Assembly (NCBI RefSeq): GCF_000970675.1
Contig: NZ_LAJA01000017.1
Span: 62,001 to 126,000, forward strand
Direction of reading: 5' to 3'
From: Domibacillus tundrae
Lineage (GTDB): Bacteria > Bacillota > Bacilli > Bacillales > Domibacillaceae
Length of the DNA stretch: 64,000 nucleotides
Part shown: positions 26,186-34,498 of the stretch, in pieces
How positions within the stretch are numbered: the stretch's first letter is position 1
Layout of the letters: each line of letters starts with the position of its first letter
Translations under genes and position numbers: made by a program
Notes under the pieces: generated by a model
Seen by the model: only the letters and a program-made list of their open reading frames with translations
What the model was told of the DNA's origin: nothing
Database searches by the model: none

Positions 26186-27463
26186 ATGAAAACTAAACAA
26201 CCAAAACAACCAAAACAACCAAAACAATCAAAACATTTAGCCAGTTTATCGCTTGCCGTAATGGGCGGCGGTTTCGCTGCGACCATTCCTTTTCAGGGAC
26301 CGGTCTGGGGCGGGATTTTGCATGGGGGATTTGAAGCAGGGCTTGTCGGCGGGCTTGCCGACTGGTTTGCTGTGACGGCTTTATTTCGCCATCCGGCGGG
26401 AATTCCAATCCCGCATACCGCTCTTTTGCCGAAAAACCGGAAAAAAATAGTTGGCGCGCTCGTCACGACGCTTGAAAACGACTGGCTCTCGAAAGAAAGC
26501 ATTCAAACGAAGCTTGAGAGCGTGCAGGTGATTGAAAAACTGCTGCCTGTTATCCAAAAAGAGCTTCAGTCAGAGCCGGTTCAAAAAGAAATCAACGCGA
26601 TTCTCGACCAACTCATCCGTTCCGTTGACGTGGAAACAATAACGCCGCTCATCGAAAAAGAGTTAAAAGCAGCACTTTCATCCATTAATGCCAGCAGCGT
26701 GATTGAAGCAGCGGTTCAAAAACTGATCGACCACAAATACGATGAAAAAGCCTTCGATTATTTGCTTGGCCGCGCTGAAAATTGGATCAGCAAAAGTGAA
26801 ACCAGCCGCCAGCTTGGCCGAACAGCGTTAAAAGCAATCGAAGGATTGGAAATGGACGGGTTTATGCAGTTTGCCCTAAAGTCGTTTCAGCAAATGCTGA
26901 GCGAAGAAAAGCTTGGAAACCTCTTGCAAAATCTTTTGCGGAACGCGCTTATGAATCTAAATCAGTCTGATGACTTAAACAGACAGGCGTTTTTAATAAA
27001 AGTACGGGAAGAAATGCAGAGCATCACAGAACGGGAAGAATGGATGAATGTCATTGAAGAGAGAAAACAGAAAGCAGTTGCCGAGTGGGATCTGTCTGGG
27101 AAAATAACAGAAATTCTGATCGGGATTCAGCAAAAAGCGTCGGCCTTCGTTCAAAGCGGTGAATGTATGAATCTTTACATTCTTCCATTTATGACACGAA
27201 CGCTGGCGAATGTGGCAGAAAATCCGGATAAAATCAGCCGTATGGAAAATTGGATTCAAAAACAAATCGCCGTTCTCGTGGAAGAAAATCATTCGAAAAT
27301 AGGCAAGCTGGTAGAAGAAAATTTAAACAAACTAGATAATGAAACGCTTGTCAACATGATGGAAAACCATATCGGTAAAGACCTTCAATGGATTCGGGTA
27401 AATGGTGCTGTCTGCGGTTTTGTCATTGGCCTTGTTCTAGCCGGCATGCAAACACTCGTATAA
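26186..27463 (+). CDS. DUF445-family membrane-anchored protein
   Basis: A 425-residue DUF445 protein. After a Lys/Gln/Pro repeat at the N-terminus (KQPKQPKQPKQ, residues 4-14) comes a hydrophobic Gly-rich segment (about 20-50), the conserved GLVGGLADWFAVTALFRHP box (about 48-66) and PHTALLPKNRKKI, then a long helical, coiled-coil-like region (about 80-400) and a C-terminal membrane helix (about 404-424). Family function is unknown; anchoring at both ends suggests a membrane-associated bridge or scaffold. The N-terminal repeat comes from four tandem 9-bp units. Monocistronic; the ribosome site AAAGGTG is adequate. Confidence 0.82.
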   Translation: MKTKQPKQPKQPKQSKHLASLSLAVMGGGFAATIPFQGPVWGGILHGGFEAGLVGGLADWFAVTALFRHPAGIPIPHTALLPKNRKKIVGALVTTLENDWLSKESIQTKLESVQVIEKLLPVIQKELQSEPVQKEINAILDQLIRSVDVETITPLIEKELKAALSSINASSVIEAAVQKLIDHKYDEKAFDYLLGRAENWISKSETSRQLGRTALKAIEGLEMDGFMQFALKSFQQMLSEEKLGNLLQNLLRNALMNLNQSDDLNRQAFLIKVREEMQSITEREEWMNVIEERKQKAVAEWDLSGKITEILIGIQQKASAFVQSGECMNLYILPFMTRTLANVAENPDKISRMENWIQKQIAVLVEENHSKIGKLVEENLNKLDNETLVNMMENHIGKDLQWIRVNGAVCGFVIGLVLAGMQTLV

Positions 27464-27545
27464 TAAATATCCGGCCCTCTTTACAGGCGCTTATTGTTCA
27501 ACGTATGATAGGACCTGGTTGATTTTCACAAATGGAGGGGCAGTA

Positions 27546-27917
27546 GTGGCGGGACAGAAAAGAAAGCTTGAAGCAGAACTGAGTGAGGCGTTCATTAAAT
27601 TACAGCGTGAATTGATTGGCCGGGGTCCCCAGGAAACAAAAACGCATATTGTCCAGGATATGGTCATTGCCCGTTTCAAAGGAGTCATGACGGTGGAAGA
27701 AAAGCATTTAGCCGGCCACCAAGACGGAAGGAAGCTAGTGAAAGAAATGCGCCAGGTACTCCGGGAAATGTACAGTGCTCAATTTGAAGAAATTGTGGAA
27801 AAGCATACAAACTGTAAAGTTATTTCCAGTCATAGTGATATGAGCACAAAAACAGGAGAGCACATCGAAGTATTTATTATGGACCGCAATTTGGAAAAAT
27901 TATTCGCTGCTGAATAA
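27546..27917 (+). CDS. DUF2294-family protein
   Basis: A 123-residue protein of the DUF2294 family, with EAFIKLQRELIGRGPQETKTHIVQDMVIARFKGVMTVEEKHL and, near the end, SHSDMSTKTGEHIEVFIM, both typical of this family. No enzymatic role is established. I chose GTG 27546, 5 bp after GGAGGGG, in place of the TTG/ATT region upstream that overlaps the ribosome site. It is followed within 10 bp by the promoter of the potassium-import transcript. No signal peptide or membrane span. Confidence 0.75.
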   Translation: MAGQKRKLEAELSEAFIKLQRELIGRGPQETKTHIVQDMVIARFKGVMTVEEKHLAGHQDGRKLVKEMRQVLREMYSAQFEEIVEKHTNCKVISSHSDMSTKTGEHIEVFIMDRNLEKLFAAE

Positions 27918-27924
27918 AATAATG

Positions 27925-27953
27925 TTGACTTAAAAAAATAAGCAGAGTAGAAT
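27925..27953 (+). promoter_or_regulatory. Promoter of the kimA leader
   Basis: TTGACT, a 17-bp spacer and TAGAAT, about 20 bp upstream of the riboswitch aptamer. Confidence 0.65.
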
Positions 27954-27973
27954 AACTTCATCAACAACTATAT

Positions 27974-28147
27974 ACCTCGGCCTAGTCCCGTCAGCGGGAA
28001 CGGAGGAACCAATTTTTTGGGGCTAATTCTACAGTTTAAGTAGAAAGGATGAGAGCAACTCTTTCGCCATCCTGCCCGTCAGCTAACTTCGTCGGCTAAA
28101 GCGAAGGAGGTCTAAAGACCACCTTTATTCAGGGGGCTTTTTTTTGT
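27974..28147 (+). ncRNA. c-di-AMP riboswitch (ydaO/yuaA type) with expression platform
   Basis: The leader shows the ydaO-type core: AACGGAGGAACC, GGGGCTAATTCT, the GGATGAGAG..CTCTTTCGCCATCC stem, then CCGTCAGCTAACTTCGTCGGC and GCGAAGGAGG. The closing helix can form between ACCTC (27975) and GAGGT (28107). Its 3' strand also belongs to a competing hairpin AGGAGGTCT / AGACCACCT (28105-28124), followed by a T8 tract (28138-28145). c-di-AMP binding turns such genes off, and kimA (ydaO) is the classical target, encoded downstream. Confidence 0.9.
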
Positions 28148-28360
28148 GGCAGCATATTGCGGCGAAAAGAAGCAGCTTGAGCAAAAAATCAGGTCTTTTT
28201 ATTGTGCCTATCTTTAGAAAAACAGCTTGGAAGACTGAACGCAAAGAGAGCAGAAATGCTTGCTGGGCGTTACGTAGACCAATGATGTCTTTTTCTTTAA
28301 CAAAACAGGAAGCATCTTTCCTTGTTTTTGTGCGGAGAAAAACGTCATTGGTCTTTTTTA
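28148..28360 (+). ncRNA. Second structured leader element with its own terminator, upstream of kimA
   Basis: Beyond the riboswitch, the mRNA can form AACGC / GCGTT (near 28237/28266) enclosing AGCA / TGCT, then a long stem AGACCAATGAYGT (28276) / ACGTCATTGGTCT (28342) that encloses an inner stem AACA-GGAA / TTCC-TTGTT, followed by T6 (28354-28359). This is an intrinsic terminator about 90 bp upstream of kimA and is separate from the riboswitch terminator. I recognise no known aptamer in 28148-28275. It is either a read-through check or a second regulated attenuator. Confidence 0.55.
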
Positions 28361-28445
28361 TTCTAAAAAGAAAGGTTTTCGTATGGGTAATGAAGTTTTC
28401 GTTAGCAGGGAAGTATATAAATAAACTATTGGACGGTGAAAATCA

Positions 28446-30272
28446 GTGTTTTCTTCCATAAAACGATTTTTAATTGGGCGACCATTAAAATCAGATGCTC
28501 TAGGGGAACAGAAACTAAACAAAACGAAAGCGTTAGCCATTCTTTCTTCCGACGCTTTATCATCCGTTGCCTATGGCCCGGAGCAGATATTAATTGTTCT
28601 CATTACCGTGAGTGCCGCGGCGTTTTGGTATTCCATTCCTATCGCGGTTGGTGTACTAATTCTGTTGACAGCTCTGATTTTATCCTACCGGCAAATTATC
28701 TTTGCATATCCTCACGGTGGTGGCGCCTATATCGTCTCAAAGACAAACCTTGGTATAAACCCTGGGTTAATCGCTGGAGGGTCTTTGTTGGTGGATTACA
28801 TTTTAACTGTGGCAGTAAGTGTATCTGCCGGTACAGATGCCATTACATCAGCTTTTCCAGGTTTACATGATTACAATGTGGTTATTGCCATTATATTTGT
28901 GATCTTTCTGACCCTCTTGAACCTGCGGGGGGTAACAGAGTCGGCTGCTGTTTTGGCTTATCCGGTCTATTTATTTGTTTTAGCGTTATTTATTCTAATT
29001 GGTGTAGGCATATACAACATTGCAACAGGTGAGGTTCCACCTAACTTGCATACACCAGTTGGCACACCAATAGCGGGAATCAGCTTATTTATACTTTTAA
29101 GAGCCTTTGCATCCGGAAGTTCTGCCCTAACAGGGATTGAAGCCATTTCCAATGCCATTCCAAACTTTAAAGATCCGGCTCCTAACAATGCAGCTAAAAC
29201 GCTGACAGCAATGGGGATCTTGCTTGCTTTATTATTTTCCGGCATCGTTTATCTTGCTTATTATTATGGTATTACGCCTCTTGCAGAAGTAACGGTTGTC
29301 TCACAGATTGCGGAAGAAACATTTGGTCGGAATGCTATTTATTTCTTTATTCAGGGAACAACAGCGTTGATTTTAATCCTGGCTGCCAATACAGGATATT
29401 CGGCGTTTCCTTTGCTGGCAGTTAACCTGGCCAATGATAAGTTTATACCAAGAATGTTTACATTTAGAGGAGACCGGCTGGGCTATTCCAATGGAATTAT
29501 CGCACTGGGTATTTCTTCCATTCTCCTCATTATTGCATTTAAAGGACATACGGAACAGCTGATTCCACTTTATGCTGTTGGTGTATTTATTCCATTTACG
29601 CTGTCACAGACAGGGATGATGGTGAAGTGGATTCGTGAAAAGCCGAAAGGATGGGTCACAAAGTTAATCATTAATTCAACCGGTGCTTTGATTAGCTTTG
29701 TCGTTACCATCGTGTTCTTTTTAACTAAATTCGCACAGGTTTGGTCGGTTTTAGTGTTTTTACCGATCATCATTTATATCTTTCACCGAATCAGAAAGCA
29801 TTATGATGCAGTAGGCGACCAGCTGCGGATTACAACGTGTGAGCCTTCTGTACCGATTGAAGGAAATGTGATTGTTGTACCCGTTTCCGGGATTACCCAT
29901 GTGGTAGAAAATTCGCTAAACTATGCGAAATCCTTGAACCCAGAACGGATTATTGCCGTGTACGTCGCTTTCGAAAGAGGTGACGAAAAGAAGTTTGAAG
30001 AGAAGTGGAAACAATGGCAGCCTGATATTAGGCTTGTGACATTGCACTCGCATTACCGAAGCATCATCCAGCCATTAACAAAATTTGTGGATACAGTTGA
30101 ACATAAAGCAAGCGAGTCGAACTATCGGGTCACGGTACTTATCCCGCAGTTTATTCCGAAAAAAGGCTGGCATAACTTTCTTCATAACCAATCCAGTTTA
30201 CTGATTCGCGCATTCTTGCTTTACCGGAGGAATGTAGTTGTCACAACGGTACCTTACCATTTGAAGAAATAA
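28446..30272 (+). CDS. kimA: Potassium importer KimA
   Basis: A 608-residue APC-superfamily potassium/proton symporter. Twelve membrane helices occupy about residues 25-455 (SSDALSSVAYGPEQIL near the start, YPHGGGAYIVSKTNLG, ALTGIEAISNAIP), and a cytoplasmic USP-like C-terminal domain follows (about 465-608). Length and sequence match B. subtilis KimA (YdaO, 607 residues), whose activity and expression are both inhibited by c-di-AMP. Start is GTG 28446 with GGACGGTG as a modest ribosome site. Located behind a c-di-AMP riboswitch and followed 80 bp later by a Ktr-type channel subunit gene. Confidence 0.94.
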   Translation: MFSSIKRFLIGRPLKSDALGEQKLNKTKALAILSSDALSSVAYGPEQILIVLITVSAAAFWYSIPIAVGVLILLTALILSYRQIIFAYPHGGGAYIVSKTNLGINPGLIAGGSLLVDYILTVAVSVSAGTDAITSAFPGLHDYNVVIAIIFVIFLTLLNLRGVTESAAVLAYPVYLFVLALFILIGVGIYNIATGEVPPNLHTPVGTPIAGISLFILLRAFASGSSALTGIEAISNAIPNFKDPAPNNAAKTLTAMGILLALLFSGIVYLAYYYGITPLAEVTVVSQIAEETFGRNAIYFFIQGTTALILILAANTGYSAFPLLAVNLANDKFIPRMFTFRGDRLGYSNGIIALGISSILLIIAFKGHTEQLIPLYAVGVFIPFTLSQTGMMVKWIREKPKGWVTKLIINSTGALISFVVTIVFFLTKFAQVWSVLVFLPIIIYIFHRIRKHYDAVGDQLRITTCEPSVPIEGNVIVVPVSGITHVVENSLNYAKSLNPERIIAVYVAFERGDEKKFEEKWKQWQPDIRLVTLHSHYRSIIQPLTKFVDTVEHKASESNYRVTVLIPQFIPKKGWHNFLHNQSSLLIRAFLLYRRNVVVTTVPYHLKK

Positions 30273-30291
30273 AACCATTAAAAAGAGTTCT

Positions 30292-30323
30292 AGGGTAGCT
30301 TTACATCGTGTAGAGCTATCCCT
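30292..30323 (+). other. Intercistronic hairpin between kimA and the ktr gene
   Basis: AGGGTAGCT-TTACA and TGTA-GAGCTATCCCT form a strong stem of about 13 pairs without a following T run. It is more likely an mRNA stability or processing structure than a terminator, so the two potassium genes may be cotranscribed. Confidence 0.6.
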
Positions 30324-30352
30324 CATTATGTTGAGCAAGCGAGGGAGAGATA

Positions 30353-31696
30353 ATGGTGAAACGTAAATTCAGCTATCCAAAAGATCCTCCAAAAATATTA
30401 GTTAGTGGCTTTGCCTTTGTTATTTTCTTAGGTGCTTATCTTTTGACGCTCCCTGTCGCCACAAGAGATGGAGAAGGTCTTTCTTTCTTGAATGCTCTAT
30501 TTACGTCTACATCCGCGACCTGTGTAACCGGCCTGGTTGTCGTCGATACGGGGACAACCTTTACTACCTTTGGCCAGCTGGTTATTTTGAGCCTTATTCA
30601 AATTGGCGGGCTGGGGTTTATGACGTTTGCAACCCTTTTTGCTTTTTTATTTAGAAAAAAAATTTCCTTAAAAGAGCGTCTTATTCTGCAGGAAGCCTTT
30701 AATTATTTAACGATAGAAGGCGTGGTCCGGATGGTCAAAAGAGTCGTGCTCTTCACCTTAGTCTGTGAAGTAAGTGGCGGCACCCTGCTGGCCATTCGTT
30801 TCTCTTTCGATATGCCGATCGGAAAGGCAGTTTATTACGGATTTTTCCATGCGGTTTCCAACTTTAATAATGCCGGATTTGATCTTATGGGCGAATATAG
30901 AAGCATGACTGATTATGTAGATGATCCTTTGGTGGTATTAGTAATTTGTGCATTAATTATTGTTGGGGGAATCGGGTTTGTCGTCATTAATGAGATATAT
31001 GAATATCGAAAAATGAAAAGAGTATCTCTACATACGAAAGTCGTTTTGCTGACTACTTCTGTATTAGTTGGCATGGGAACAATCTTAATTTTTCTTCTAG
31101 AATTCCATAACCCAAAAACGCTGGAGCCATTGTCCTGGATGGGAAAATTTCTTGGGTCTTTATACCAGTCTGTCACGGCCCGTACAGCTGGTTCAAATAC
31201 ACTGAACATTCCTGACTTAACGGATACGACATTGTTTTTGATTATCTTTTTAATGTTCATCGGTGCTTCTCCCGGTTCTACAGGAGGAGGAATTAAAACC
31301 ACAACGTTTGCGACGCTGGTTGGAGCAATGCTGTCCCAAATTAAGGGAAAAGAAGATGTTGTTTTTTTCAAAAGAAGAATTGACCATAAGCTGATTTATA
31401 AATCCTTAACCGTTATTTTGATCAGCCTGTTTGTTGTCATCATCGTAACGATGATCTTAACGGTCACAGAACCGGGCAAGGGGTTTTTAATGATTCTGTT
31501 TGAAGCGACCTCTGCTTTTGCTACAACAGGATTATCGATGGGGCTCACCCCAAATTTATCCCCTGTTGGAAAATTCATCATCATTATGACGATGTTTGTT
31601 GGGAGATTAGGGCCCTTAACACTGGCCATTGCGCTTACGTTGAATCGCCGTCCAGACTCTTTCCGTTATGCAGAAGAAAAAATCATGATTGGATAA
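30353..31696 (+). CDS. Ktr-type potassium channel subunit (KtrB/KtrD)
   Basis: A 447-residue TrkH/KtrB-family potassium translocating subunit with four M1-P-M2 repeats. The selectivity-filter sequences are visible: TSATCVTGLVV (about 54-64), SNFNNAGFDLM (about 167-177), TARTAGSNTL (about 280) and SAFATTGLSMG (about 390). SPGSTGGGIKTTT is the intramembrane gating-loop region. KtrA/KtrC-type RCK partners are not encoded next to it, as with ktrD in B. subtilis. GAGGGAGAG precedes ATG 30353. Pairing with kimA puts two potassium importers under probable c-di-AMP control. Confidence 0.9.
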   Translation: MVKRKFSYPKDPPKILVSGFAFVIFLGAYLLTLPVATRDGEGLSFLNALFTSTSATCVTGLVVVDTGTTFTTFGQLVILSLIQIGGLGFMTFATLFAFLFRKKISLKERLILQEAFNYLTIEGVVRMVKRVVLFTLVCEVSGGTLLAIRFSFDMPIGKAVYYGFFHAVSNFNNAGFDLMGEYRSMTDYVDDPLVVLVICALIIVGGIGFVVINEIYEYRKMKRVSLHTKVVLLTTSVLVGMGTILIFLLEFHNPKTLEPLSWMGKFLGSLYQSVTARTAGSNTLNIPDLTDTTLFLIIFLMFIGASPGSTGGGIKTTTFATLVGAMLSQIKGKEDVVFFKRRIDHKLIYKSLTVILISLFVVIIVTMILTVTEPGKGFLMILFEATSAFATTGLSMGLTPNLSPVGKFIIIMTMFVGRLGPLTLAIALTLNRRPDSFRYAEEKIMIG

Positions 31697-31838
31697 GGAC
31701 CACTGAATAATTAGTAAGTTAAATACTCTTTGATAAAGTTCTGGAATTCGTATTCAGGGCTTTTTATCTTTATTTTTATAATAGGAACGTATTCATAAAA
31801 ACAAAATGGTAGTGACCCACGCTTCCACTTAAAAAAGT
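31697..31838 (+). other. Intergenic region after the ktr gene
   Basis: The inverted pair CTGAATA (31705) / TATTCAG (31752) followed by GGGCTTTTTA may form a loose terminator for the potassium genes. I see no coding sequence. Confidence 0.4.
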
Positions 31839-31868
31839 AAAAGCCGCACAATTATGTGCGGCTTTTTT
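31839..31868. terminator. Terminator of rocF (bidirectional)
   Basis: Arms AAAAGCCGCACA / TGTGCGGCTTTT with a tetranucleotide loop, T6 on the + strand and A/T-rich flank on the other. Confidence 0.85.
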
Positions 31869-31872
31869 CAGA

Positions 31873-32778
31873 TTAAAGCAGTTTCTCGCCAAGCAGGGAA
31901 GCGATGAGTGCGACAGCAGCGTCGCCTGTTTTGTTTTTCTCGTCCAAAATTGGGTTCACTTCCACAAACTCGGCTGATGTAATAATGTTCGATTCTTCAA
32001 GCATTTCCATCGCTAAATGACTTTCCCGGTAGCTGATGCCGCCTGCGACCGGTGTACCGACACCTGGTGCTTCTGTCGGATCCAGCCCATCAAGATCCAA
32101 TGACAGATGGACGTATTCGGTTCGTTCGCGCAAATAATCAATCGTTTCTTTCATCACCGTTGTCATGCCAAGACGGTCGATTTCGTGCATTGTGTATACT
32201 TTTATTCCTTTTTCTTTGATGAGTTCACGCTCTCCCGCGTCAAGGTCGCGCGCCCCAATAATGACGACATGTTCCGGTTTTACTTTTGGTGAAAAGCCCC
32301 CGATGTTTGTTAAAGCGGGATGACCGATTCCAATACTTGCAGCAAGCGGCATGCCGTGAATATTGCCGGAAGGAGATGTAGCGGCGGTATTTAAGTCACC
32401 ATGCGCGTCATACCAGATAACACCGAGGTTTTTATGTTTTTTCGCCACGCCCGCAAGCGTTCCAAGCGCGATGCTGTGATCGCCGCCTAATACGAGCGGG
32501 AAATGGCCGTCCGTAATGGTTTGTTCGATTCTTCCTGCCAAACATTCACTCGCTTCAGTGACAGATTCTAAATTTTTTAAATTGCTTGCATCTGATTGCT
32601 CTGCGTTTTCAAGGATATCAACGGTAATGTCCCCTTTGTCGTGCACTGCATATCCAAGATCCGTCAGCCGTTCATACAGTCCACCATAGCGAATGGCGCT
32701 TGGTCCCATGTCGACTCCCCGGCGCATTTGCCCTAAATCCATTGGTACACCAATGATTGATACTTGTTTCTTTTCCAT
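31873..32778 (-). CDS. rocF: Arginase
   Basis: A 301-residue manganese arginase splitting arginine into ornithine and urea, the first step of the Roc pathway. Binuclear metal ligands are in [16 protein letters not shown] and [18 protein letters not shown] completes the ureohydrolase pattern. The length equals that of Bacillus RocF. It lies 99 bp downstream of rocR on the same strand. I find no -24/-12 promoter in front of it, unlike the rocA and rocG units, so it may depend on sigma-A or on rocR transcription. Ribosome site is GGGGGTC, 7 bp upstream. Confidence 0.96.
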   Translation of the reverse strand: MEKKQVSIIGVPMDLGQMRRGVDMGPSAIRYGGLYERLTDLGYAVHDKGDITVDILENAEQSDASNLKNLESVTEASECLAGRIEQTITDGHFPLVLGGDHSIALGTLAGVAKKHKNLGVIWYDAHGDLNTAATSPSGNIHGMPLAASIGIGHPALTNIGGFSPKVKPEHVVIIGARDLDAGERELIKEKGIKVYTMHEIDRLGMTTVMKETIDYLRERTEYVHLSLDLDGLDPTEAPGVGTPVAGGISYRESHLAMEMLEESNIITSAEFVEVNPILDEKNKTGDAAVALIASLLGEKLL

Positions 32779-32877
32779 GTGAAAGACCCCCTTGTATCGT
32801 AATTAATTCGCCCTTTAATTAAAAACATAAAAAAGGAAATGGTTCAAGTAGACATTTTTTTGAATATTTATACTATT

Positions 32878-34287
32878 TTATTCAGGTTTTGAAGTGATTC
32901 CAACTTTTTTCAATCGGTATTGAAGGCTTTGTCTGCTTAGTCCGAGCTGTTTCGCGGTCTTGGAAACACTGAAATTATTTTTATGCAAATAATGTTCAAT
33001 GTAATACTGTTCGAATTTTTCGAGCTGATCTTTCAAATGAGTGGTGCCTTCTTCGTCGCTGCTCAAAAATGAAGCCAGCCGCGACGATGATGCGGTCGGG
33101 TCTTGTCCTGTTGATTTGTTGCGGAAATGGTAGGGAAGATGATTATATTCAATCCATTCTTCATCCAGAAGCAAGTTCATCGATGCTTCAATCACATGCT
33201 CAAGCTCCCGAACATTTCCAGGCCAGTGATAAGCGTAAAAGGCGTCAAGGACTTCAGGCTCTACACCTAACACGTTCATTTGAAACAACGCATTGTATTT
33301 GGCGGTAAATTGCTCAATGAGGAGCGGAATGTCATCCGGACGCTCTCTCAGCGGCGGAATAAAAATCGTCACGACCCCAAGCCGGTAATATAAATCCTTG
33401 CGGAGATGGTCGTTTGCGATCGCATCAATCGGGTCCTCATTGATCGTGGCAATGATCCGGACATCGACCGGAATTTCTTTTGTACCGCCGATCCGTTTCA
33501 CTTTTTTTTCCTGCAAAGCGCGCAGCAGCTTTGCCTGCAAGTGAACGTTCATAGAATTGATTTCATCTAAGAGAAGTGTACCGCCTTCCGCCTGCTCAAA
33601 AAGGCCGGCGCTGTCAATCGCTCCGGTGAAGGCTCCTTTTGTGGTGCCGAACAGGAGGCCTTCAATCAAATTATCAGGAAGCGCGGCACAATTTTGAGAA
33701 ATATACGGTGCGGCTGCACGCGCGCTGCCGTTATGAATGCTTTGGGCAAACAATTCTTTACCTGTACCTGTTTCGCCAACAACGAGTACGTAAGACGATG
33801 TGCGGGTGGCACGTTTAGACAGCTCAATTACTTCCTGGATGGCGTCACTTTTACCAATAATGCTTTCAAATGTGAAGCGGGTGTCTTCTTTTCGAGTGCT
33901 GCTGCGCATGAGCCGTTCAATTTTTGTGACATCCTTGGCAATTTCAACTGCGCCTTGAATTTGATCATCTACACTGAACGGAAATGTATGGTTGATCGTC
34001 GTAATTTCCGTCCCTTTATTGTTAAAATACGTTTGCTTTACGTTGACGGTTTCCTTGCCATGCTGAAGGGCGCGGACGAGCGTGCTGTTTTGATTTTCCT
34101 GAAACATAAAAACATCCAGCACATTTTTATGCAGTACATCATGTGTATCCATCGCTTCAATCTCACGCATTTTTTTATTATAAATGATTGTTTTTCCTTC
34201 TTCGTCAATTGCATGAATCCCAACATCTACTTGATTCATAATATATTCATGAAGGGCATTCATAAAATGCAGCTGATTCTGTTTCAA
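32878..34287 (-). CDS. rocR: Sigma-54-dependent activator of arginine catabolism
   Basis: A 469-residue NtrC/NifA-type activator. An N-terminal PAS sensor (about 10-110, DVGIHAIDEEGKTIIYNKKM) is followed by the AAA+ domain with Walker A GETGTGKE, the sigma-54-contacting GAFTGA loop and GTLLLDEI, and a C-terminal Fis-type helix-turn-helix (SVSKTAKQLGLSRQSLQYRLKK). It resembles B. subtilis RocR throughout. I chose TTG 34287, 9 bp after GGAGG; the upstream ATG 34323 overlaps that ribosome site, and ATG 34263 would lack one. RocR senses ornithine or citrulline in B. subtilis and binds enhancers of roc genes; candidate sites lie between this gene and rocA. Confidence 0.94.
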   Translation of the reverse strand: MKQNQLHFMNALHEYIMNQVDVGIHAIDEEGKTIIYNKKMREIEAMDTHDVLHKNVLDVFMFQENQNSTLVRALQHGKETVNVKQTYFNNKGTEITTINHTFPFSVDDQIQGAVEIAKDVTKIERLMRSSTRKEDTRFTFESIIGKSDAIQEVIELSKRATRTSSYVLVVGETGTGKELFAQSIHNGSARAAAPYISQNCAALPDNLIEGLLFGTTKGAFTGAIDSAGLFEQAEGGTLLLDEINSMNVHLQAKLLRALQEKKVKRIGGTKEIPVDVRIIATINEDPIDAIANDHLRKDLYYRLGVVTIFIPPLRERPDDIPLLIEQFTAKYNALFQMNVLGVEPEVLDAFYAYHWPGNVRELEHVIEASMNLLLDEEWIEYNHLPYHFRNKSTGQDPTASSSRLASFLSSDEEGTTHLKDQLEKFEQYYIEHYLHKNNFSVSKTAKQLGLSRQSLQYRLKKVGITSKPE

Positions 34288-34333
34288 TATAGGACACCTC
34301 CGTTTCAGATACGTTGCTCCCATTCACTATAAG

Positions 34334-34390
34334 GCAAAAAAATTCGACTGGAAAGGCAAAAAAATTGCAGTTGGTGCAAAATATTTTTGC
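34334..34390 (+). promoter_or_regulatory. Candidate RocR enhancer array (three sites)
   Basis: Three similar GCAAA...TTGC palindromes: GCAAAAAAATTCG (34334), GCAAAAAAATTGC (34356) and GCAAAATATTTTTGC (34376, perfect arms of 6). They start 22 and 20 bp apart, about two helical turns, and end about 50 bp upstream of the rocA -24 element, as expected for an activator of this type. Confidence 0.6.
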
Positions 34391-34441
34391 GGAATGGATC
34401 GTTTTTATTTTGAAAGGCTGGAAATAACGCTTCTTAAAAGT

Positions 34442-34457
34442 TGGCATGCTTCTTGCA
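34442..34457 (+). promoter_or_regulatory. Sigma-54 (SigL) promoter of rocA-rocD
   Basis: TGGCATGCTTCTTGCA fits the consensus TGGCAC-N5-TTGCW closely: GG at 34443-34444 and GC at 34455-34456, exactly 12 bp apart. Located about 40 bp upstream of rocA. Confidence 0.9.
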
Positions 34458-34498
34458 ATTAGATTTATAACAAAATTTATTTTGCTGGAGGGATAAAC

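Noticed and set aside
28144-28461. 105-codon open frame across the kimA leader
   Set aside because: No ribosome site; it spans the second terminator stem and overlaps the kimA start. The sequence is explained better as structured RNA.
33694-34332. 212-codon frame opposite rocR
   Set aside because: Antisense to the conserved AAA+ and PAS regions of rocR; Cys/Phe-rich composition typical of shadows.
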